In this document: in pieces, positions 5,322-10,939 of the stretch
How the letters are laid out: every line of letters begins with the position of its first letter
How positions within the stretch are numbered: position 1 is the first letter of the stretch
Origin: Thermofilum sp.
GTDB taxonomy: Archaea; Thermoproteota; Thermoprotei; Thermofilales; Thermofilaceae
Assembly: GCA_020832965.1 (NCBI GenBank)
Contig: JAJHRM010000068.1
Span: 1 to 10,939 of the forward strand
Length of the DNA stretch: 10,939 nt
Reading direction: 5' to 3'
Notes under the pieces: generated by a model
What the model was told of the DNA's origin: nothing
Seen by the model: the letters and a program-made list of their open reading frames with translations, nothing else
Databases searched by the model: none
Translations under genes and position numbers: made by a program

Positions 5322-6399
5322 ATGAAGAGGCTATACGTCCTGCCATTTGCACTATCCTTCCTGCAAGGTCTTCTAGTCCCTTTGGTCGTCCTCTACATGC
5401 TAAAGCTAGGCTACGGAGAGGCAGAGATAGGCATCGTGACTGGATCATCCTCACTCCTGTACATCACTGGTGCACTGCTGTCATCCTTCCTTGTGAGCAA
5501 GCTCGGCGACTCGAGAACGTTATCACTCTCACTCAGCCTCATTGGAGCAGGATACATAGCCCTCCCCCTCTCCCGAACCATTCCAGCCATATTCTCGGCG
5601 GTCAGCCTAGTCCTCTTGGGATTCGGCGTATTCTGGCCATCAATCGAGAACGCAGTTTCAAGCAGCGGTGGACAAGTATCCTCCTTCTCCTTCTCCTGGA
5701 GTTCAGGCTCCCTCCTAGCAATGGCATCCGTCTACCCAGCCTCCTTGATAGAGCCGAAACTAGCATTCCTCCTTTTTGCGGCGTCTTCCCTGCTCTTAAC
5801 CCCTCTGGCCAGATTCGGCTCAGTGAGGAACATTAAGCCTGCATCAATCAGCAGAGTTTTAGCATCAGTTAGGAGGGCGGCTCTAGCTTGGATTCTCTGC
5901 ATCACATACTCGACAAACTCCGCTGGACTAATCACCTTCTATCCCATACTCGTGGAAGAGAAGGGGATGCCGCCCATCATGCTCTCGGCAACACTCTTCA
6001 CAATGATTTTTTCCAGGACGACTCTTTTTTACCTGTACGAGAGGATTCCCGTGAAGCTTCGAAGACCGGACATCGCCTCGCCTCTGATGCTTGCCCCGGC
6101 CCTCATAGCGTACACGAGAAACCCCCTCTCCCACATAGTTCTAGCCCTCTTTTCAGGTTTAGGGCAGGGAATAGTGTACGGCAACGCTCTGGAGAGGGTA
6201 TTTAAGAGGGGGGGTCCTTGAAGTCCACCTATACACATCACTCTTTGAGTCATTTATCGGGGCAGGCTACTTCTTCGGACCAATAGTCGGAGTCACTTTT
6301 AGCAAATTGATACTGGTTCAACCAGTGGTTTCGACAGCCTTCATAAGTTTCCTTCTCACACTAGCTTCGTCCAAGCTCTCGCCGGAGGAGACGCGCTGA
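5322..6399 (+). CDS. MFS transporter, frame broken at a run of seven Gs
   Basis: A major-facilitator permease. ATG 5322 follows GAGG (5309-5312) at good spacing. Hydrophobic helices begin at once (LYVLPFALSFLQGLLVPLVV), with an MFS-like loop after helix 2 (SSFLVSKLGDSRTLSL) and a glycine/tryptophan-rich helix LGFGVFWPSIENAVSS. The original frame stops at TGA 6219-6221 after 299 residues, at FKRGGP. Removing one G from the run 6208-6214 restores the frame: FKRGVLEVHLYTSLFESFIG, then AGYFFGPIVGV and a last helix to TGA 6397-6399. That is a normal MFS ending and gives 358 residues. The total of 1078 bases is one more than a multiple of three, fitting a single extra base. Sequencing error, phase variation, slippage or a true pseudogene are all possible. 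The substrate is unknown; the LysO neighbour suggests metabolite efflux. Confidence 0.85.
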
Positions 6400-6420
6400 G
6401 AAGCTCACGCACTTGAAAAA

Positions 6421-6429
6421 TTTTTATAG
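6421..6429 (+). promoter_or_regulatory. TATA-like box for the ABC exporter operon
   Basis: TTTTTATAG just after the MFS stop and ~95 bases before ATG 6520. Unlike the other promoters in this window, this one would leave a leader of roughly 65-70 bases. That agrees with the strong GGTGGGG (6512-6518) right before the ATG, which implies ribosome-binding-site-driven initiation. Confidence 0.4.
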
Positions 6430-6519
6430 AGCTGAAAAGTCCATATTGACGAAGATAAAGTACAGTAATGTAACAGAGGATTCGCTCTTTACCCCTCACA
6501 CTTTCTGGGGTGGTGGGGA

Positions 6520-7518
6520 ATGTACCCAGTAGAGGTACACAACCTCAGGAAGACGTACGTAACGAGGAAGCGAATAGGCTTGTTTAAGACAGTTGAGAGT
6601 AGAGTAGAGGCATTAAGGGGGGTTTCCTTCACAGTCAACGAGGGCGAGATTCTGGGAATACTGGGTCCTAATGGCGCTGGAAAGTCCACATTGGTTAAAA
6701 TACTGGCCACCCTTCTGCTCCCAGATGAAGGTTACGCTAAAATTCTCGGTCACGACATTGTCGAGGAGAGAAGCACAGTGAGAAAGCTCATAGGAATCTC
6801 TCTAAGCGTGGAGAAAGGCTTCTTCTATAAACTCACTGCTAGGGAAAACCTAAAGTACTTCGGCATGCTCTACGGTTTAAGCGGGGGGAAACTCGAAGAA
6901 AGGGTGAGCGAAGCTCTTAAAGCAGTTGGGCTGCAAAACCTTGCCGACAAGTTTTACGAAGAAATGTCCCTGGGAATGAAGGCGAGGCTCAGCATAGCTA
7001 GATCCCTGCTCCTAGACCCGCCAGTCCTCATATTGGACGAGCCAACCCTTGGCTTAGACCCCGTAACCTCCAGGAAAATTAGACAACTACTAGTAAACTT
7101 AGCCCACCAGAAGCGCAAGTCCGTGCTCATAACAACGCATAACCTGTTTGAGGCAGAGCTAATATGTGACAGGGTTGCAATTTTGTCGGAGGGAAAAATA
7201 CTGGCAATAGACACCGTTGATGATCTTAAGAAGCGCATAGCGGACACGGTTTTCATCGAAGTTAGGCTCCCCAGCGTCTCAAGCCTCCAGGCACTAAACC
7301 TGCTCAGGAGCTTTCCAAGCAGCGAGATTAGAGTCTATCACAAGAAGGGCGTCGCCGAGAAAATCGTCCTCTCGGTACCCGTATCGCAAGCCGAGGAGAT
7401 CATGGAGAAGCTACTCCACGAAGTTAAGGCATCAAAACTAAAGGTTAGAAGCATTAGCGTGCTTGAGCCAACGCTTGAGGATGTATTCGTAAAGCTGACG
7501 GGTCACAGGGGTGTCTAG
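6520..7518 (+). CDS. ABC-2 type exporter ATPase (DrrA/NatA family)
   Basis: A 332-residue ATPase of a drug, bacteriocin or sodium-type exporter. It has Walker A GPNGAGKST (residues 49-57), the family-typical signature MSLGMKARLSIARSL (149-163) in place of LSGGQ, Walker B LILDEPTLGLDP (170-181) and H-loop TTHNL (205-209). A C-terminal extension of ~100 residues ends with the DrrA-like LEPTLEDVFVKLTG. The usual Q-loop glutamine after IGISLSVEKG is not obvious, so coupling to the permease may be unusual. ATG 6520 follows a strong GGTGG. The stop overlaps the next gene by 8 bases. Residues 221-274 match the fragment at the left edge of the window (40/54 identical), so the organism carries at least one diverged paralogue. 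The exported substrate is unknown. Confidence 0.92.
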   Translation: MYPVEVHNLRKTYVTRKRIGLFKTVESRVEALRGVSFTVNEGEILGILGPNGAGKSTLVKILATLLLPDEGYAKILGHDIVEERSTVRKLIGISLSVEKGFFYKLTARENLKYFGMLYGLSGGKLEERVSEALKAVGLQNLADKFYEEMSLGMKARLSIARSLLLDPPVLILDEPTLGLDPVTSRKIRQLLVNLAHQKRKSVLITTHNLFEAELICDRVAILSEGKILAIDTVDDLKKRIADTVFIEVRLPSVSSLQALNLLRSFPSSEIRVYHKKGVAEKIVLSVPVSQAEEIMEKLLHEVKASKLKVRSISVLEPTLEDVFVKLTGHRGV

Positions 7519-8302
7519 AGTGGAAGTAGGTAAATTCGTCAACCTGCTCAGGGCGGGGCTATACTTTGAGACCTGTATCCTGAAGAACAATAAGGGACTC
7601 TTCATCGCATTGCTGGCCAGACCCTACCTAGTCCTAGCCATGCTTCACTTCCTGCACCAGCAACTGGGAACAGCAACCACTCTAAAAGACCTTGTCTTGC
7701 TAAGTCTAACCGTGACGGGCTCAATAGACGTTTTGTGGGATATTGCAGGCAGGGGAATCATTCTAAGAATGCAGGGCACACTTCCCTACTACGCAGTAGT
7801 CCCGGAAGGCGTACTGACATCATTAACAGTCACCTTTATACCTAGATACCTGCTGGAAAACCTCTTCAAAACCCTCATATTCCTGCCACTACTCATCATC
7901 CTCCTGGAGCCAGCTATGGCTCTAGGCTACGTTGCAAGCACTTACATCCTTATAATCCTCGGACTTCTTCCACTAGTAGGCCTCGGCGCGTTCTTGGCTG
8001 GCTTAGCTCTGCTTACAAAAGAAGAGTCTCCGTGGCTCGAATGGATAACGCCCCTAATACTCCTCGCCTCTGGAGCCCTCTTCCCAGTGAGCGTGCTCCC
8101 CCGCTGGCTCCGGGCCATCTCTAAGCTACTTCCAACAACATACATAGTTGAAGCCTCCAACCTACTAACACGAGCACTCAAGGCCAAGAGCGTCCTTGGC
8201 AGCATGATAATAGCCATAGCTCTTCTCTCAATTGCCTACAATGCCGTATTCAGCAAACTCGCCAAGAGAACGGAGGAAAAACTTTTGACGAGGGGCGTCT
8301 AA
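7511..8302 (+). CDS. ABC-2 type exporter permease, first subunit
   Basis: A 263-residue membrane protein with about six hydrophobic segments and the architecture of ABC-2 permeases. There is a cytoplasmic N-terminus, a long hydrophobic middle (TLIFLPLLIILLEPAMALGY, then YILIILGLLPLVGLGAFLAG), and the ABC-2-typical run PLILLASGALFPVSVLPRWL followed by LPTTYIVEASN near the C-terminus. GTG 7511 overlaps the end of the ATPase gene by 8 bases, indicating translational coupling. The next permease starts one base after its stop. The order ATPase-permease-permease suggests a heterodimeric membrane channel. The substrate is unknown. Confidence 0.85.
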   Translation: MSRVEVGKFVNLLRAGLYFETCILKNNKGLFIALLARPYLVLAMLHFLHQQLGTATTLKDLVLLSLTVTGSIDVLWDIAGRGIILRMQGTLPYYAVVPEGVLTSLTVTFIPRYLLENLFKTLIFLPLLIILLEPAMALGYVASTYILIILGLLPLVGLGAFLAGLALLTKEESPWLEWITPLILLASGALFPVSVLPRWLRAISKLLPTTYIVEASNLLTRALKAKSVLGSMIIAIALLSIAYNAVFSKLAKRTEEKLLTRGV

Positions 8303-8303
8303 G

Positions 8304-9053
8304 TTGGGAAAAATTAGAGCCATTATTTGGCTGCACACACTGAGAACAAGGAGGTACTTCCTGTCCATGGCTTCAGGCTCACTAACAGACACACTCTGGA
8401 TAATTACCCTACTCCTGGGCTTCACACTTACTGGTAAAACACACCTCCTGCCAGAGAACTTCCTCGGACTCGTTGCATGGACAATTGCTTCAAACGCTAC
8501 GTGGATGATTGGTGGGTGGGTAGACTACCTAAGCGTTCTGGGGCTCATAGAGGAGCACGAAGCCAGAGGAACCCATCTCCTCCTCGTTTTAGCGGGGCGA
8601 GTCATCCCCCTGCTTACAACTTCAGCAATAACTTCCCTGCTTACGCTACTATTCCTCAAGATCATCGGGCTGGAAATTCCTGCACTCTACCCCACCTACA
8701 CGATCGCCTCTCTGTGCATTCTGCTTATACAGTCAGTTGAGTACGGACTGCTGCTTGCAAACCTAGCGCTAAAAACCGGCGTACCAGGCTACATGCTTGA
8801 CATAGCAAGCCTAGCATTCCTAGGTCTAGCCATAATGCCCGTAGAAGAAAACCGGCTGAGGTTACTCGCCCCTGTCCCTCTCCTGGGACCAATGCTTGCT
8901 GCAAAAGCTTCCAGCAAACAACCAGTGAATAGCGATGTGCTAGCATCTCTCCTGCTGTCAACCCTGTTAGTAACGTTTGTCCTACTAGCTGCGAGTAAGA
9001 AAGTTATGAGTGATGCGCGAAGAAGAGGAATAAAAACTATTGGCGAGGTTTAA
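8304..9053 (+). CDS. ABC-2 type exporter permease, second subunit
   Basis: A 249-residue membrane protein with about six hydrophobic stretches, such as LLTTSAITSLLTLLFLKIIG and LASLLLSTLLVTFVLLAA. The sequence is more divergent than the first permease; ABC-2 identity rests on size, helix pattern and operon position. The TTG start at 8304 is one base after the previous stop, with a GAGGGG ribosome-binding site at 8290-8295. The N-terminus (GKIRAIIWLHTLRTRRYFLS) is a basic amphipathic lead before the first helix, as in other ABC-2 subunits. The operon ends here; the next gene converges from the other strand with 43 bases between. Confidence 0.75.
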   Translation: MGKIRAIIWLHTLRTRRYFLSMASGSLTDTLWIITLLLGFTLTGKTHLLPENFLGLVAWTIASNATWMIGGWVDYLSVLGLIEEHEARGTHLLLVLAGRVIPLLTTSAITSLLTLLFLKIIGLEIPALYPTYTIASLCILLIQSVEYGLLLANLALKTGVPGYMLDIASLAFLGLAIMPVEENRLRLLAPVPLLGPMLAAKASSKQPVNSDVLASLLLSTLLVTFVLLAASKKVMSDARRRGIKTIGEV

Positions 9054-9096
9054 CACCAGCTCCACAGCAGCATTTCATCCCTCATTGCCCAGGGGG

Positions 9097-9648
9097 CTAC
9101 TCAAGAGTCTTCGTCGTTGCATATTCCTCGCCGCCCAGGTGGAGCAGGGGCATAACGCTCGACAAGTCGTATGTCGAGTCTTTCCAAGCACCACGCCTAA
9201 CTCGGGCAACCCTCACCTCCCCCACAAATATTGAGTGGTCCCCGCAGGGATACTCAGCGCTAACCCTGCACTCTATGCAAGCCAGCGAGCCCATGATGCA
9301 TGGAGGCTTAACCGCGAGCGCGGGAAAGATCTCAATCCCGTACTCGGCAAACTTGTCCACCCTACTCCCACTAGTAGAGCCAGTCTCCTCTACAAGCTTC
9401 AACATACCCACCTCCACGGGACTCAGAGTAAATTCCCCAGCTTCTCTTATTAAGCTGTACGTGTGTCTCCTAGGTGATATGGCAACAGCAACCAGCGGCG
9501 GGCTAACAGACACCGGCATCACCCACGCGGCAGGCATCACGTTCGCCCTCCCATCCTTACCGATAGAGGTCACGAGGACAACGAGCTTTGGGTGGAGAAG
9601 CCTCGTATGCTGACGTAAAGCAACCTCAACGTATTCCGGATTGCTCAT
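9097..9648 (-). CDS. Flavin reductase-like FMN-binding protein
   Basis: A 183-residue protein of the flavin reductase-like (flavoredoxin / split-barrel FMN) family. Typical features in order are LLHPKLVVLVTSIGKDGRAN near the start, MPAAWVMPVSVSPPLVAVAI (FMN-phosphate side), RHTYSLIREAGEFTLS, and the later segment CIECRVSAEYPCGDHSIFVG with the histidine seen in this family. These proteins bind FMN and pass electrons between NAD(P)H or ferredoxin and acceptors; the exact partner cannot be read here. Length is normal. The ATG at 9648 lies ~27 bases after a TATA-like box (9671-9680), suggesting a leaderless mRNA separate from the kaiC-like gene upstream. It converges with the ABC exporter operon. 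Confidence 0.87.
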   Translation of the reverse strand: MSNPEYVEVALRQHTRLLHPKLVVLVTSIGKDGRANVMPAAWVMPVSVSPPLVAVAISPRRHTYSLIREAGEFTLSPVEVGMLKLVEETGSTSGSRVDKFAEYGIEIFPALAVKPPCIMGSLACIECRVSAEYPCGDHSIFVGEVRVARVRRGAWKDSTYDLSSVMPLLHLGGEEYATTKTLE

Positions 9649-9670
9649 ACATGGTGCAGAGCGCTAGACA

Positions 9671-9680
9671 CGTATAAAAG
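9671..9680 (-). promoter_or_regulatory. TATA-like box for the flavin reductase-like gene
   Basis: The minus strand reads CTTTTATACG, centred about 27 bases before ATG 9648. It lies in the 46-base gap between the kaiC-like stop (9695) and this start, so the flavin gene probably has its own leaderless transcript. Confidence 0.55.
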
Positions 9681-9694
9681 TTATGCGACACCAG

Positions 9695-10483
9695 CTACTC
9701 CACCGAGAACTCCTCAGAGTGCATCCTGATCTTCCTCTGAACCCTTTCGGGCAGGGACTCGTCCTCAAGGCGCCTCTCCAAGGGTCTCGCAACCACAACC
9801 CCAACGCCGTCCTCTATTTTTACCTCCCAGGCCCTCAAATCGTGAGCAGTCTGCCTCATCTTCTCGATAATGATGTACCTCGTCAGCACGCCGTTGATCA
9901 TCCTCCGCTTAAAGTGGATAATCCCGTCGGCAATATGCTCAAGCCCCCACCCAAAGGCACTACCAGTCGTAATCGCGTACTGGCTCGTAGCCACGATGGT
10001 GAAGCCCCACTTATTCAGAATCCTCTTCACAGTGTAGCTGTCCTCCCTAGCCCTAACGGGAGCCCTCAGCCAAAAAGCACTCATCGAGTCGATCACCAGC
10101 CTACGGGCGTTCCTGCCAAGCCTCTTCTTCGCCTCTATAACCCTGCTAAGCATTTCCTCAACAGCAAGCTCTCGCAGCGTCCACTCATCCTCCTTCTCAC
10201 GCATCAAGGCATCAATGATAACCAGCCTTCCGGACCCGAGAGCACCCGCGAAATCCATCTTAAACTGCGCCGCCTGCCTCACAATACTCTCCCTGCTCTC
10301 CTCCGTGGTCACGTAGATAGCGCTCTCCCCAGCCTTCAAACCAGCCCAGACAAAGTGAAGACAAGTAATAGTTTTGCCTGTGCCAGGCATCCCTACAAGG
10401 GCTACAAAGAACCCCTCCGGAATCCCGCCCCTCACAAGAGCATCCAAGCCAGGAATACCCGTAGACAGCCTCCTAACCTCCAC
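9695..10483 (-). CDS. KaiC-like RecA-superfamily ATPase (single KaiC domain)
   Basis: A 262-residue single-domain member of the KaiC/GvpD/RadA-like group. It begins with the family lead VRRLSTGIPGLDALVRGGIP, then Walker A GMPGTGKT (residues 31-38), the catalytic glutamate pair in VTTEES (Glu61-Glu62) and Walker B RRLVIDS (Asp132). KRRMINGVLTRYIIIEKMR is the usual late segment in which a conserved arginine/lysine region contacts the neighbouring subunit. Cyanobacterial KaiC has two such domains; archaeal single-domain versions are common and mostly uncharacterised, with links to signalling and motility in some species. GTG 10483 gives the family-standard N-terminus. The tnpB stop is 34 bases upstream, so the promoter must sit in or next to the tnpB 3' end. 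Function unknown beyond ATP-dependent regulation. Confidence 0.9.
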   Translation of the reverse strand: MEVRRLSTGIPGLDALVRGGIPEGFFVALVGMPGTGKTITCLHFVWAGLKAGESAIYVTTEESRESIVRQAAQFKMDFAGALGSGRLVIIDALMREKEDEWTLRELAVEEMLSRVIEAKKRLGRNARRLVIDSMSAFWLRAPVRAREDSYTVKRILNKWGFTIVATSQYAITTGSAFGWGLEHIADGIIHFKRRMINGVLTRYIIIEKMRQTAHDLRAWEVKIEDGVGVVVARPLERRLEDESLPERVQRKIRMHSEEFSVE

Positions 10484-10510
10484 ACCTAACCTATGCAGAA
10501 CAATCAGTTG

Positions 10511-10517
10511 GAATATT
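10511..10517 (-). promoter_or_regulatory. Weak TATA-like box for the kaiC-like gene
   Basis: The minus strand reads AAATATTC about 30 bases before GTG 10483, directly abutting the tnpB stop codon (10518-10520). It is the only A+T-rich box in the short gap, so it is the likely promoter unless the gene is read from tnpB. Confidence 0.3.
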
Positions 10518-10939
10518 TCAGTCTTTCTCTGAAGTAGCGCGCAGCGCGCGCCACTCCTTACCCCGCCTTTTCGCAGGGGTTATGAGTTTTACTCCGCCGG
10601 GTGTCGCCAGGAAGCTGAGCACCCTGATCTGCTTCGGTAGCTCTGCCTTTATGCCCAGCGCCTTTAGCCCCCTAGCCATTACACCCAAGCCACCGTTCAC
10701 GTCGCTGTGCATCGTGTGCCCGTGTGGGCAGCGGATGAGCCCTCTGGGCTTCCTCAAGACCTCGCAGCCGTGGTACGCGCACTTCCTCGATGTGCCGTCC
10801 TCGCTGACAGCAAACACAGGTATGCCAGCGTTCTCCAGCGTCGTTGCGAGCCTCATCAGCTGCCTCCGCTGACCCCACATGTTCACGTTGCCCTTCCCAG
10901 GCTTCTCCTGCGATATGTACCATGGGTATCCTATGAAGA
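10518..10939 (-). mobile_element. tnpB: TnpB (IS200/IS605-family OrfB) nuclease, C-terminal part, runs off right edge
   Basis: The open frame continues to the window edge (first visible residues FIGYPWYISQEKPGKGN), so this is the 3' end of a longer gene; full TnpB is ~370-430 residues. It shows the zinc-ribbon region TSRKCAYHGCEV ... IRCPHGH, with Cys-x2-His pairs as seen in archaeal TnpBs rather than four cysteines, and the RuvC-III acidic site HSDVNGG. A basic tail PAKRRGKEWRALRATSEKD ends at TGA 10518. TnpB is an RNA-guided DNA nuclease carried by IS605-type elements; its guide (omega) RNA usually overlaps the 3' end of the gene. The 3' end here is strongly GC-alternating (10537-10551). 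No tnpA is visible, and whether the element is complete cannot be judged. Confidence 0.88.
10537..10551 (-). other. GC hairpin inside the tnpB 3' end
   Basis: On the minus strand GCGCGC, a three-base loop GCT, then GCGCGC: a perfect 6-bp G/C stem inside the last codons of tnpB. It could be part of the omega-RNA scaffold or of the element's right end. The tract stays in frame and encodes a plausible TnpB tail, so it need not be a junction like the decamers at 166 and 1489. Confidence 0.4.

Noticed and set aside
5303..5836. Plus-strand frame (177 codons) starting at the end of the lysO-like gene
   Set aside because: Overlaps the MFS gene in another frame; low-complexity Pro/Leu/Arg-rich product, and the MFS frame has consistent transmembrane structure.
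9683..10489. Long plus-strand open frame (268 codons) across the kaiC-like gene
   Set aside because: It is entirely antisense to a gene with clear Walker A, Walker B and glutamate motifs; the product is rich in Pro, His and Arg with no domain, as expected for a shadow frame in G+C-rich codons.
10537..10551. GC tract near the tnpB end as a third breakpoint
   Set aside because: It is interrupted by an A, stays in the tnpB reading frame and encodes a plausible tail ending just downstream; no gene is visibly truncated there.
1..10939. CRISPR arrays, tRNA or rRNA genes
   Set aside because: No evenly spaced direct repeats of 24-37 bases, no cloverleaf-like segment with conserved T-arm, and no rRNA-like sequence was found by reading both strands.

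Overview
The window looks like genomic DNA from a hyperthermophilic crenarchaeote (Thermoproteota), perhaps a Thermofilum-like organism; that placement is inferred. In support, AT-rich TATA-like boxes lie about 25-30 bases before several start codons, which suggests leaderless mRNAs. GTG and TTG starts are common, and the gene types fit: a single-domain KaiC-like ATPase, an archaeal-style TnpB with Cys/His zinc ligands, and a LysO-type exporter. No rRNA, tRNA or CRISPR array was seen.

Left third (1 to about 3640, visibly more A+T-rich). This part is a patchwork of broken genes. The tail of an ABC-exporter ATPase (1-165) runs into the decamer GCGCGCGCGC (166-175), which runs into the N-terminal ~105 residues of a GlpA-type glycerol-3-phosphate dehydrogenase (minus strand). 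Next comes a NagD/AraL-type HAD phosphatase (minus strand) that has lost its catalytic N-terminus at a second copy of the same decamer (1489-1498). On the far side of that decamer is an ABC importer permease without its N-terminal part, followed by an intact FbpC/UgpC-type ATPase (2197-3291). Both decamers therefore lie between genes truncated on both sides. They are deletion or recombination scars, or mis-joins in the assembly. A non-coding stretch (3292-3650) holds several hairpins and a possible decayed reading frame.

Middle (3651-6399, G+C-richer, plus strand). A HAD phosphatase of unknown substrate is followed by a likely two-gene export operon: a LysO-family amino-acid exporter and, 15 bases on, an MFS transporter whose frame is broken at a run of seven G residues and resumes to give a normal MFS C-terminus.

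Right (6520-10939). A tightly packed three-gene ABC-2 exporter operon (ATPase plus two permeases) is on the plus strand. Its ATPase is about 74% identical at protein level to the 54-residue fragment at the left edge. Converging on it from the minus strand are a flavin-reductase-like FMN protein, a KaiC-like ATPase, and the 3' part of a tnpB gene that runs off the right edge. The tnpB gene ends 34 bases before the kaiC-like start.
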